This document shows, in pieces, positions 41,901-53,300 of a DNA stretch of 64,000 bases. The position numbers and the translations under genes are program-made. Source of the DNA: Pterobdella sp. o SKG-2022. Taxonomy: Eukaryota > Annelida > Clitellata > Hirudinida > Piscicolidae. Location of the stretch: contig OZ038321.1 in the NCBI GenBank assembly GCA_964035795.1, positions 11,931,093-11,995,092 on the forward strand, written 5' to 3'. Each line of letters starts with the position of its first letter. The first letter of the stretch is position 1. The notes below the pieces were generated by a model. That model had not been told where the DNA came from. It did no database searches and was given only the letters and a program-made list of their open reading frames with translations.

Positions 41901-43059
41901 CTTCATTGGCTTAAACTTCACATGAACATCACTAGATTATGGAAACACGTGAGTGAGGCCATAACCAAAGGCGACCAAAGAGCGGCTACTGATGAGAAGT
42001 GTTTGTTGGAGGAAGAGCAGAGGAAGAATGCGAGAGAAAGGAAGGCTAGGATGCTTGAGTGGACACCTAACCTCTTCGAGAGAAACCTCATTACTGGAGA
42101 TTGGGTCTACAAGTTTGCAGAGTATGATTCTTTAACTAGTCTTTTACCAATTAAATCATTTTTTTAAATACCTCAATCATTAAAAAAATTTGTTATTTAT
42201 AGTTTAACTAATTTAGGATAAGGCATTCTTCTAATAATATATTTTGAAATTATAATCTTTTTCAAAGTTGGCGACCATGGGACCCTTTAAACGACGTTTT
42301 GCAGTTCGAAAAGGACTTTGTCATAAGCACAAAAACCAACCACCAAACCCCCATTGTCCACACCACCAGCATCACCAGCATGGAGGATAACCCCCTCAGT
42401 CCCAAAATAAGTGGCAACCACTCAAGGTGCTTCCTTGTTCTCTTTACATGTTTTGATAATTTTTAAAAAAATATTTAGGTGCTTTAATCAGAAAATATTA
42501 TATTGAAACTTTTTGTTGTCTTAGTTTTTGTTGCATTTTTAATGAGATGTTTCACTTTGAAGATTCGCCTCCCTCAGAAATCCTTCGATGGACTGCGCAG
42601 TAAGGATGCAGAGAATGAAAATACGGAGCATCAATATCCCATCGGGCACAGAAGGATCTCCGTTGGGCGATAACAATGCCGACGATGCAGATTCAGGCTC
42701 ATCTAGTTCTGGTTGCTGCTTTATTTCCACAGTTTTTGAAAATTTGACGATAGTGTATTCTAATTGCTTCTAATGTATGGTTATATTCAAATATATTGAT
42801 CACATAAAATATTAATGTCAACACTCAAACAGCGCAAGTTGACGAGGTAGAGAAATATGAAAAGAAGCAAAATGTGACGATAGATTGTTTGTTGGATTTG
42901 CAAAAGGAAATGAATGAGAAAGTGAACCACGTTCAGCACCAACTCACCGTCCTCCACTCAAAACTCTCTGCCTCTCGCGACAACCACTTCCACAAAACCA
43001 TTGCGATTGTCATCGCCACAATCATCATGCACTATCTCATTCTCTCTTTGTTCAAATAG
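29949..43059 (+). CDS. OSBPL8: Oxysterol-binding protein-related protein, ORP5/ORP8 type, complete
   Basis: ORP5/8 are ER-anchored lipid exchangers that swap phosphatidylserine for PI4P at plasma-membrane contacts. Twenty-one exons join in phase to 895 codons (human ORP8 has 889 residues): 29949-30246, 30636-30694, 31098-31172, 31347-31535, 32225-32347, 32668-32752, 33298-33414, 36213-36343, 36896-36967, 38563-38675, 38867-38948, 39105-39203, 39373-39416, 39599-39750, 39923-40020, 40929-41054, 41397-41497, 41936-42121, 42268-42426, 42563-42711 and 42833-43059. A Ser/Asn/Gln-rich N-terminus precedes a PH domain (about residues 160-300: [32 protein letters not shown]). An acidic run ([14 protein letters not shown]) follows. 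The lipid-transfer domain starts near 384 ([20 protein letters not shown]) and holds the signature EQISHHPP (480-487). A tail anchor ends the protein ([18 protein letters not shown]). Confidence 0.96.
32466..32560. repeat. Dispersed repeat with foldback-type core
   Basis: GATTAACTAGACTAGCCTAT...TTATTAACTGAATAATAACG has a second copy at 12736-12800 (GATTAACTAAACTATTAACA...). It continues into GCGAAGCTTTTTGTAAGTTG, the core of the foldback family. It lies in an ORP5/8 intron. Confidence 0.55.
34215..35765 (+). mobile_element. LINE family A, endonuclease and pre-RT portion, 3'-truncated
   Basis: Encodes a decayed apurinic-type endonuclease: [18 protein letters not shown], then [20 protein letters not shown] (motif QEV), [40 protein letters not shown] and a terminal TGIDFVL. 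The conserved GDFN is GDVS here. A Lys-rich linker ([20 protein letters not shown]) leads to the start of the RT domain, and homology stops near 35765. Stops near 34322, 34523 and 34885 break it. In an ORP5/8 intron, sense-oriented. Confidence 0.9.
37030..38400 (+). mobile_element. LINE family B, internally decayed copy
   Basis: Linker and RT start are recognisable ([20 protein letters not shown], then [11 protein letters not shown] and [20 protein letters not shown]). The catalytic centre is missing, and the C-terminus resumes at [14 protein letters not shown] and [17 protein letters not shown]. The 3' end is CTACTGGGACGCCTACAGCA with GTATAATCTAAT. In an ORP5/8 intron, sense-oriented. Confidence 0.85.
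40110..40875 (+). mobile_element. LINE family B fragment with ~280-bp module and 3' end
   Basis: Three parts: an RT-linker block ([20 protein letters not shown], ending [20 protein letters not shown]) to about 40460; the module also found at 27965-28245 (40485-40770); and the family B 3' end with GTTACTGGGACATGTACAGC and a TTAGATTAATTAATATTAAT tail. In an ORP5/8 intron, sense-oriented. Confidence 0.85.
41742..41870 (+). mobile_element. tRNA-derived SINE, 3'-truncated
   Basis: TCGGCCCGTATGGCTCAGCT (A box), TTATCTAAAGTTACTCGGTT and B box GGTTCAATGTC, followed by the shared CACCTGTTCCACATTGTG body. In ORP5/8, 65 bp before exon 18, sense-oriented. Not a functional tRNA: the 3' acceptor strand is degraded. 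Confidence 0.85.
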
Positions 43060-44345
43060 ATGAGCATTCTTTTATGATGTCTCAGATGTGTTGCCTGCAA
43101 TTCACCGCAAGACTTGATCGTTCAAATGTTCAAGACCGTTAATGATTCTTATTTCTTTGAATTATCAGTTTTCGATACAATATGTAAATAATTCAAGTTT
43201 CTATTTTTAGCAAAAGTTATTCTTTAATTACGTGATCTTATTTTTAGTTTGGAAATTTTAGTTTTCATAGAATCTTCGATTTACAATACTCGATCAAATT
43301 TTTGAAACATTTCAAAGGTTTTCTTATAATTTATTTTTCTGAATTTTAGAACTTTAGATGCAATCTAGTTAAGAGAGAATGCTGCACTGAGACACTAGAA
43401 AGCATATCGAAAACTAAAATTTTTAGAATCAACTATTTTGAAGGCTTACGGTCAATTTATGAAATATATTGAAATATTTCCAAAACTAACATCTTAATTT
43501 ATTTTTGGTCTTTCAGATTTCACCTACGAGTCAAAAATCTTTACCAAAGTTTTTCTCATTCTTCATTCACAACTTCACAACAATACAAACACATAAAATT
43601 ATTTTTAGCGTTTCATATGCAAAGCATTTTTATGATTTTTGTTGCCCACAGGTTTGATAGTATTATCGATGATTATGTATCAAATTAGCGCTTTTGATGA
43701 TCATTACTGGATCATTCAAATTGATTTTTATAATAAGCATTGTAATCTACTGTGAATAATTTTTGATATCAACTTTGATTCAGCAATTTGATGTAGTAGA
43801 ACATTTTCTTCTTTTACTCATTTTTACAGCATATACTTACATTTTAACAAATAAATATGTGTTTTTGTACTTATTAATTAAGTTTTTAAAGCTGATTTTT
43901 AAAATTTATAGGCATTAAGTTCTATGTTTAATATAAAAATATACTATTTAAGGCAAATATTTAGTTGTTGAATACAATTCGTGCATTGGAATGTATTTAG
44001 TTCAATTTTCAAAATTAAAATACGTTTTTTTTTTAATAAAAATTATATATTTTCTAATAGCTTGAGCCATTACATTAATGCTGACATAAAAAGCATTGTT
44101 AGAAGATCAAAGAAATACTTCACCGTTTTAATCCACTTTAACGGTTTGTTGGAGGCAATTTTATTTTTCTTCTACTCTATAAAGTTCTGTATCTCCTCGA
44201 AGGTTTTTTTTATTATTGATTCAAATTGAATTTTTATTTTTAGAATTAGATGTATTCAATGTAATTTGAAGCAAATAAATTTTTTAAAAATATTTAAAAA
44301 GCCAAAAATGTTAATCAAAAGCTCAAACATAAACTGATACAAAGC
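43060..44345. other. Intergenic region between ORP5/8 and the receptor gene (convergent)
   Basis: Holds the 3' UTRs of both genes. AATAAA-type signals occur near 43850 (+). The open frame at 43981-44229 (+) is hydrophobic/Lys-rich, lacks splice context and is probably noise. No mobile element recognised. Confidence 0.5.
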
Positions 44346-47300
44346 TTAAGCAACAGTGTTAGTTTGTGCGAAAATCTCAAAATGCACTCGATCCTTGCTG
44401 AAATGGGGAGGTGTTGGTGTAGCCTGGGATGAGAGAAATAAAAAAGGTATCGACTCATACACAGAGGTTCTCAATGGGGTTTCTAGTGAAACTGATGAGT
44501 TGGCTTCAATGGCATCTACATTCATTACCTGCTCATCTAAAACCACCTCGCTCGCTTTTATCTAATGAAGAAAAGACGTTTGCTGAAAATGTAAATATTT
44601 CAATGAAATTATCGAAAATTTGATTCTATTTCGAATCGATATTTTCAAACTTTGTGATTTTCTTATTGTTTTTATTGGAAAAATAAATTTTATTTGTTAA
44701 AAAGTTTTTTTTCGTCGGCCCCCATAGCTTAATAGTTGAGCATTAGACTAATTATCTAAAGTTACCGGGTTCGATCTCGCGTGGGCCGACACCTGTTTCA
44801 CAGTGTGGTTTCGCTACATTAAAGTTGTAGCAAGCGCTTTGATCTATAAGGAAAAGCGCTTTATAAATACCGCCTTAAATTACATTTCGTATTTGTTGAA
44901 AGAATAAATGGAAAAAAAGCAATCTCGATAAAAATTAAGAAAAAAGATGATTTCGGCTTTTAAACATGATTCTAATCTTAAACAAAATTTAGATTTCATT
45001 ACTATCCGAATATAATTGAGTAGCTTAAATAAAAAAAATATCATGGTTTATGTGATTTGATTTATATTATAACAAATCAAAACAAAATCTTTTACCGTTC
45101 AAACTATAGGTCAGTTTTTATAATATAAAGTATATTTCGAGTATATCAAAACAGAAAAAAATTAAAAATAACTGTATAATACTACTTTGTGTTCATATGC
45201 TGGTCGTTTGGGATCCAATTTGCGCATTTTGCCTAGCAACCTCGATGTGGAAAAAAGAACATTTTGGATTGATAAATTATCAAAAATAAATATTGCTTTG
45301 TACCAAAAACTTTAAATATTTTCAATTAATTAACCGGTAAGACTTACAGCTACATACCTGTTTAAAAAGCATAATGTAATGAAAACAATTGCCATGCAGA
45401 GCAGTATACAAGCAGAAACGATTTTCATTGAGTCTGAGGTGAAGTTAACTGATTAGAAAACTTCATTCGGTTTTGTTCCACCCCAACAAGTTTTTTCAAT
45501 TTTTTATTAATAAAACGAAAAAATAATTTTTTGTTGCTTAAAAAAAAATAACATGTAACTTTTAGAGTAGGCTCTTTTAGGAAACACCAATGTGCTAGTA
45601 TTTCTTTGAGATTTTTCCACTGTAAAAAATTAAGTCAGTCAGAAAAATTTAGAAAATTATTAAATTCAATAAGTGAACATTTGGAAACGAAATAACTTCA
45701 AATCTAAAATTTATTAAGAATAAAATCTTAAGAAAGCAAGCGTGAACTCACCTTGCTCACAACTTCCAAGCACTCCCCTCCATTGACCTCTTCTGCACTC
45801 CAGCACCCACACACGGTGCCTGCAACTGATCATGGCACTCGATTCGTTTCTCATTATTTTATAATGATCTGAAAGCTTTATTTCCCTACAATTGTCATCT
45901 GCCATTAAAAATGTCTGGTCGAAGTAGTATAATAAATTAAGAGATGTAAATAAAAAATAAAAACAAAAATCAGATCTGAAAACAAAAAAAAAATAAGACA
46001 CTCAACCAAAGCAAACAAAAACAAGTTATTTGCTTAGATCAATCAGCCCATTAAACAAATTAATATGGGAGTTTTCAATCACTTTTTATATCTTTGCAAT
46101 CAATTTTAACTATTATAGAAAAATTAAAAATTAATTTTTAAAAAAACATCGTGGAGTTAAAGTGTTTTAAATTTAAGAATTAAAAATAGTAATGAATATA
46201 TTTTTAAAAAGCTCAAAATTATCTCAAAGTTTTCTTTAATTTTTCCTTGAGAAGTTTTTCCGATTTTTTATATGAAAGTTCCATGAAAAAAATTATAACC
46301 TTAAAGGAAAGTTTTAAACTCAGTGTCAAAATTCGTCTTTGATGAACCAAATTTGGAGACATCGCCTCCACCATGAGATGCTTGGAGTGTCGTTCTATCA
46401 AATCGTACTATTGAGCATTTTCTATAGAATTTAAGTCAAAAGTGCCCACTTTTTGAAAATTTTTAAAACCAGGTTAAAGTTGTCTGGAGTGTATTATGCC
46501 TTTGGTATTAGAGCGGACTTTGGGACTGAAGTTTCTCAAAGGCTGGTATAACGTAACTTTAATTTTAAGTTCTACTGATTTTTTTTCTTTACTTTTTGAA
46601 ACGAGAATTTTTAAATAGAAATTTTGGAAATATTTTCAACATTTGGAAAAAAATGTACCCCGTTTTTTTGTTGAAACTATTTTTTTATTTCATTGAATAT
46701 ATTCAAAAAGTTATTGCTTGAATTTCAAGCGACAAAAAACCTCTTATTTGTTTCCCTAATGAAAATCACTTCGCTAAAAATATTTAAAAACTTTTTTACT
46801 TGGTTCTTTCAATGAATCTTCTTGCTTGGTGGTTTCAATTAAAGAAACATAACAAAAAAACAGTGTATTTAAAATGCATTTGATTGAATTCATTATAAAC
46901 TTCAAATCAAACAGTGTCTTGAAACCGCTTATATATAACACCTTGATCTCGACACACAAATAAAAAAATTCTAATTAATATAAAAGAAATATCAATTTAA
47001 TACATCTCACTAATAAGATTGAGATTTTTTAGAAGTTGGAAAATCTCGTTAAAAAATAATTAATTTCATCGTACACTAGATGATTATGCAAATGAGTGAA
47101 TTTGCTGATTAGCACATAAATTGGCAAACCACGAGAAAAATGAAGAAATGCCTGATTATGGTCGAAATAAGGGGAAATGCTAAAAAAAATAAATATTATA
47201 AAATTATGGGATTTTTGAGCATTATACAAAAAACGCTTGCTAACTTATTTTTATTTGTAATGAATGACTCCGAGAAAATTTGAAGTCAATAAAAAGTTTG

Positions 47301-50300
47301 GATAATTTGAATTCAGGATAGATATTCCTGAAATAAATTATGAATATAGATATGTTTTCAAGACAGCGTTCGCTTTTTTAGCAGATTCTTATAAGTTTTT
47401 TTTCAAAGTGACACTAATAATTTTTTTGAAAAATCTAGTCTTGGTTTTTATTCATCTTTATGAAACTCGTTCATTTGTCAAATGACTAGAAAGTTTTACA
47501 GACTTTATTCAAAACAAATTCATCAAAGAAAATGCTAAATGTTTCAGAAAAAAATGGAAAAGCCGTTAGAGGATGATTGTGAGTTGTATGGAAAAAACAA
47601 ATTGGATTGTAAACTGGGCTGCGAGCATTTGTGACAAGCCTGTTTATGAAGAAATGGTGCTCTCGTGATTTATACGAATGGCTAAACTAAAATAAAAAAT
47701 ATATTTAAAAACTTCATAATCATTTATTTAATTTTGAAAAATTTACTTTAAAATAGAACTTTTTGTCTTGATGTCTAGCGAAGAAGTTGAAATATTGAGT
47801 GAAAATTGAAAAAGAATGTAAAACTAGCCAGAGTCTGAAGCCTTCAGTTTTTGAATGCCATATTTAATATAAGCTTTATCGATGCACTTCCCTGACGTCA
47901 CCTCACACAACTCCACACAATGACAGGTCACCGTGCAGTTTTCTCCATATTTTCCATAATTACAAACTGCATAAACATTTATTTTTAATGTTGACGTAAA
48001 ATAGCTGGAAATCAATATAATAAAAACAAAGACTATAGTTTATTGATAAACTTAATATACGAAACTTTTTGTAAGAGTAGTTTACATTATTTTTAAAGCG
48101 TTTTAATTAGTTAAAAACATTTCGATTGAATTTTTCAAATGAATTTATCGAGCCTGGATACACGGGCATGGCGTTGTGGCCGATGTCGTTCCTACCGTTG
48201 AAGTATGTGACGCAAGAACAAAAAGCATCCTGGTTGCAAGAAATTGTAATTGTAGTTAACCTTCAAAAAATTTTATTAAAAACTCACACTAGTGAAAAAA
48301 TCAAGAATTTTGAATTTTGAGATGAAAAATTATTTTAAAGAAAGTATGAACACAGTTTTAAAGAATATATTGAAATAATTTATGAGACAACCATTTTAAC
48401 CAAAAAAATTCTATAATGAAAAGACCATAAATAAATGAAGAGAACATTATTAATCAACATTACCATACTATAAAACGTCAATAAAGATATTGAGAATTGT
48501 TAAAACATAGAAACCTGAAAAGTAAACCAAGTATACCGGGATATTCTGCACTTCAAAGCACAATTGCTGAATGTCGTCAACTTGGCGTCAGTATCTTCCA
48601 TGTCTTGGTATTTGCCATACCAGCTGCCTTAGTAGACCATCATTAAATATGCTTCAAAAGTAGGCTTGAAAATTTTTAACAATTCCTTAAACCTCGATTA
48701 GTGTTTGATTGGTATTTATAATAAATTTTAGAATTCATTATTTTATTTTAATTATTCCGTAATCTGATATTGATATTTTTTTATAACCACCTTCAACTAC
48801 GTTGAGTAAGTCCATATCTTCTTTTGTTTTTCCTTTGGGATTTAGAATCAACACATTGTATAAGTTTTTAGCCCTAAAATATATCAGAAGAACTTGATTT
48901 AAAAAAAAGTGAGTTCTTTAGCATTAGCCTATTTATCAACCCATAATACCTCAATTTTTAAAATCAATAAACAATAATTTTTAAAAAATATATACAGGTT
49001 AATACCAACTTATAAATCAAATATAACGTTTCAAAGGATTTTCAACTATTTAAATAGGTTTTCCAATCAATAAATATTTTTTATTTATAGTTTTTATTTT
49101 TTAATAGAATTTTTGAGTTTAAAAACATATATATTAAATTTTCTTTTTTGATGAAATTGTTTGGCACATTTAAAATTAGCCAAAAAAAAATTGATTGAAC
49201 TAAAGAGAATAGAGGGTTGAAGGTTAAAATAAATTCAACCTATCACTCCTATATAATGCAGTCTCAGACCCCCAACAAAAAACATCACTTCCATGTATTT
49301 ATAAGAACACCTCATTCCAACTCCGACTGTCTTGTTCCTTCCAAAGAAGATGAATCCGTTAAAAACTCTAAAAGCACTTTTTGGGAGATAACTATTGTAA
49401 GTCTTGTATAAATAAGTAACTCCAATCCTGCTGACAACATAAAGAAACAGATATCAATTTTTATATAATATTAATATTATTGTAATATTGTTAGTTATGC
49501 AGTTATGTTATTTCTGATGGCGTAGTATAGTCTGAAACAATAGCATGGAAATAAACACAAAGTAGTTAATTATCTAAGCTCACTAAGCTTTTCGTTGAAA
49601 TATTCATCTTATCACTTTATAATGTATGATTTTTTTACGAAAAGCTTAAGGAATAAATACTTTGTTTTTCATGCTTAAGTTATCACATAAGCTCGATACC
49701 TATTATAGAAAAGATCTAAATCAGAAGTTTTGCTTGTTGAGATTGTAACTTTGTTTACACAAAAATATCTTTGAAAGTCCAAGATAATATACCCCTTGTT
49801 TTGTTCTTCCACAAAAATAAGAGGGAGAAAATGGGGTTCTCCTTTTTTTCTAAGGGCCAAGCCGTAAATACTCTTCACGGGAATAGATTTTGGAGAAGCT
49901 TCTGTAATTGGTTATATATAATGTATATACGTATAATCGAATTTTACATAATTTCTTTGAATTGTGAAGAATATTTTTAAAAAAACGTTAATTTAAAAAA
50001 AGCTAAAACTTTTGACAAGTTCTTGTCTTAATCAATTTGCAAAATATTTGAGTAGAATAAGATAGTTATGAAAAATAAGCGTTAGAACGTTAGAAATTGT
50101 TAGAATTGTGCAATAAAAACCATAAAACTCAAGCCAATTGGTCTTGGTCTTTCTATTATTTATAATTGATTATCACATAGAATTCTGATGCTAAGAAATA
50201 TACTGTTATTTAATATATTTGTTGGTGTTAGTTTGGTTCTTCCATTGAGGCTTATGTCTTTTTTTAATTACTCATGCGTGAGTTTAATGTCTTTGATAAT

Positions 50301-53300
50301 CAGTTTCCATCACTTTTGATTTAGTTATAAATTATTTCAATGATTTTATTAAAACTATAAAAAGTAGTAATTAATAATGTGGCTAATTTCTTCATGTTAT
50401 CGTCATCCTTTAAAGCTGGTATGGTTCGATGCCATCAAACAGAAATTTAAACTAATTGTGGAAGTTATTAACATCAATTGTTTTAAAACTTTTAAGCACC
50501 CCAATTACCTATCAGCTGCCTAGTTTTTCATGTTACTTTGAGAAATAGTTTTATAATTAATCCATGTTCGAAAAGAAGCTTTATACTGTTTTATTTTTGT
50601 TAAACCATACTGAACTTAATACTTTTTCCATGAAGAATTTATAGTCTACAAGTTTGAAAGCCCTTGTGTGGTAAATTCCTTACACTGTTATTATTAATAA
50701 ACTCCCTATTATGTTGTCAATCTATTTGAGCTTTCAACTGGTATCACTAAAATGCAAACTAGATACAGTACCTTTCAAAGTCAAATTAGTTGTTTTAAAT
50801 TTTATTTAAAACAAATAAAATAAATTTCTATTCCTATTGGAATATTTATGACTACCTACTCATTGTAGCATCGCTTATTTTTGTTTTGACTGTCAATTAG
50901 CACTGTATAACATAGATTTTTAAAATATTGAACAGACTAGATTGAGTTGGATGTAGAAATTTTTAGTAACCAAACTATGCCATATTTACTCATTTTTTCA
51001 ACTTTGAAAAACATATATCACAATAAATTACATAAATGATTTTTAAAAATTGATGACATACTATTAGTTAGCAGAAAATCCATTTGAGCATCAACTCGAT
51101 GAAATATAAAGTCGAGAGTAAAAGGACACGTAACTTCAATAACATGTACGCCGAAATAAAAATCTTTATCAATAGCTTCTTTATTATTTTTATATTTCAT
51201 TTTACCAACCGAATCACCCGTTCCAAAAGCCGCTTTGATTTAATATAAAAATAAATAAATGAATATATATAAATATCTATATTGATTTATTTATTTATAT
51301 GTACCTGGGATTATGCTTGAAGAAATACTATATATAATCGGTAAAGATTTTACTCCACCGGCATAAAACGTGACTTTCATTTGATACTTATCTATATGAG
51401 CAAATCTTTCATCATTATCGAGGGCCACCTCTGGAAAGTATATACGATTAAACTTTACCAACAGCATCTTTATATCTCCTTGGGGTTTATAAACTTACTT
51501 TAAGTTTTAAATTTAAATATCGTGCATTTTAACCTTAATGTACAAAGGATATTTAACAAAGACGTTAATGTAATGTAATAAGCCATTTATACAGCGCTTT
51601 TTTCGTGGCGTTCAAAAGCGCTTTGCTACAAACTAAGTGAACAGATATTTTGACAAAACATGCAAAAAAGATGAAAGATGAAAGAGATTTCACAAAAGAA
51701 AAGAGAGATTTCCAAAAGATAGGACCAGCATAAGAAAAAGATAACTTTGCATTTGAACGATAAAAAGTAATGATGAAGAATTAAGAGCGAGAAAAATATC
51801 TTAGATCAGAATGACTAGAAGATTTAACTAAGTCAGAAAGATAGAAGTTAAAGCAAAAAGTTTTATGCATGAATTAATAAATTTTGTAGATGAACCGATA
51901 TTTAACAGAAAGCCAATAAAGTTTGATAAGGGAAGGGCTCATATGAGAGAACTTAGAAGTGTGAGAAACAAGACGAGAAGCACTATTAAAGACTTTGTTG
52001 AGAGAAGCAAGATTTGAGTCAGGTAGATTAAGAAACAGAAATTGCAGTAGCCAAGCGAGATAGAACAAAAAAGCAGACGAGAGTCTTAAGAGTAGTCATC
52101 GAGTAAAGGATAAATTTTTCTAGTTTTACAGAGATGAAAAGAAAAATTAGAATAAATAAATTTTATCTGAGATTTAGAATACAAAACAAAGTCAAAATTA
52201 AAGCCTATACAACGAATAGAAAAATGACCTAAAGTTGTCTACAAATAACTTTATCGTGATAAAGTGCATTTTGATAAAAGATTATAGTTATAAAAAAACA
52301 ATAATTATATCCCACTATTTCCAAATGTTGAACAAATAAAATTGCAAAAAAAATAAATTTTAAAGGCATGCATTTGTTTACGCTTAAAGTTGTTTTGGCA
52401 ACCAACAAAAAATGAACTTCATTAGACTGTTGAGGAAACTAGTCACACTCATCATTTTTCCGGCCAGTGCCCCTTTTTCAACCCATGTATCATTTTTCAT
52501 TGGAAGGACTCGGCTTTTTCTAATGCTTTCGTCCAGACACTACAACTATATGAGATTATCGAGCAAACATAGCATCGATGTATTTTAGTTCTTTGTTTCG
52601 ATTAAATTGCTTTCTCATATGAATTTTAGCTTGTTCATATCAATATTGACGTAAAATAGCCGGAAATCAATATAACAGAAACAAACACTAAGGTTTATTG
52701 GGAAACTTAATATACAAAGCTTTTCGTAAGAGTAACTTAAACTATCTAGTGTAACTAGATAATGTAAGATACTCTTACGAAAAGCTTCGTGTATTAAGTT
52801 TCTCAATAAACCTTAGTGCTTGTTTCTATTATATTTATATCAATAGTTGCTAAAATTTTTCTTTTCTTACAAACATTGAACTTTGAAATATTTTAAGCTT
52901 TTTTTCAACTTTTCAAAGTTTCATTTCCATAAATTTTTTTTTAAAAACTTTTAAATGTTAAAAAAATTTAATATTTCTGAATAAAACAACAAATTTCTGA
53001 GAGTATGGGATAAGGCTGATCTTCGTCATTGCAAACCTTGGCAATTAAACTCGTCGGAACTCACAGGAAAATCACCTAAAAGAAATACCTTAAAGTTTTT
53101 GAATGTTATCGTGCAAGGTCGTTCAAATTAAAAAAAAATACATACGTAAAAATAAACACATTCAAAACTTCATTCAAAAGTTTTGTAAATAAAAAGAAGT
53201 GCCACTTTAGGAATAAACCTTCAAAGATGTATAATAACATGGAATGACTCAAGTAATTTCAAAAGTGAAAACCTAATATGCTGATTTCCATGTTTTTTTT

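Noticed and set aside
44356..44623. Plus-strand frames across 44.35-44.62 kb
   Set aside because: Antisense shadow of the receptor's last coding exon, which is in phase with the preceding cytoplasmic exon.
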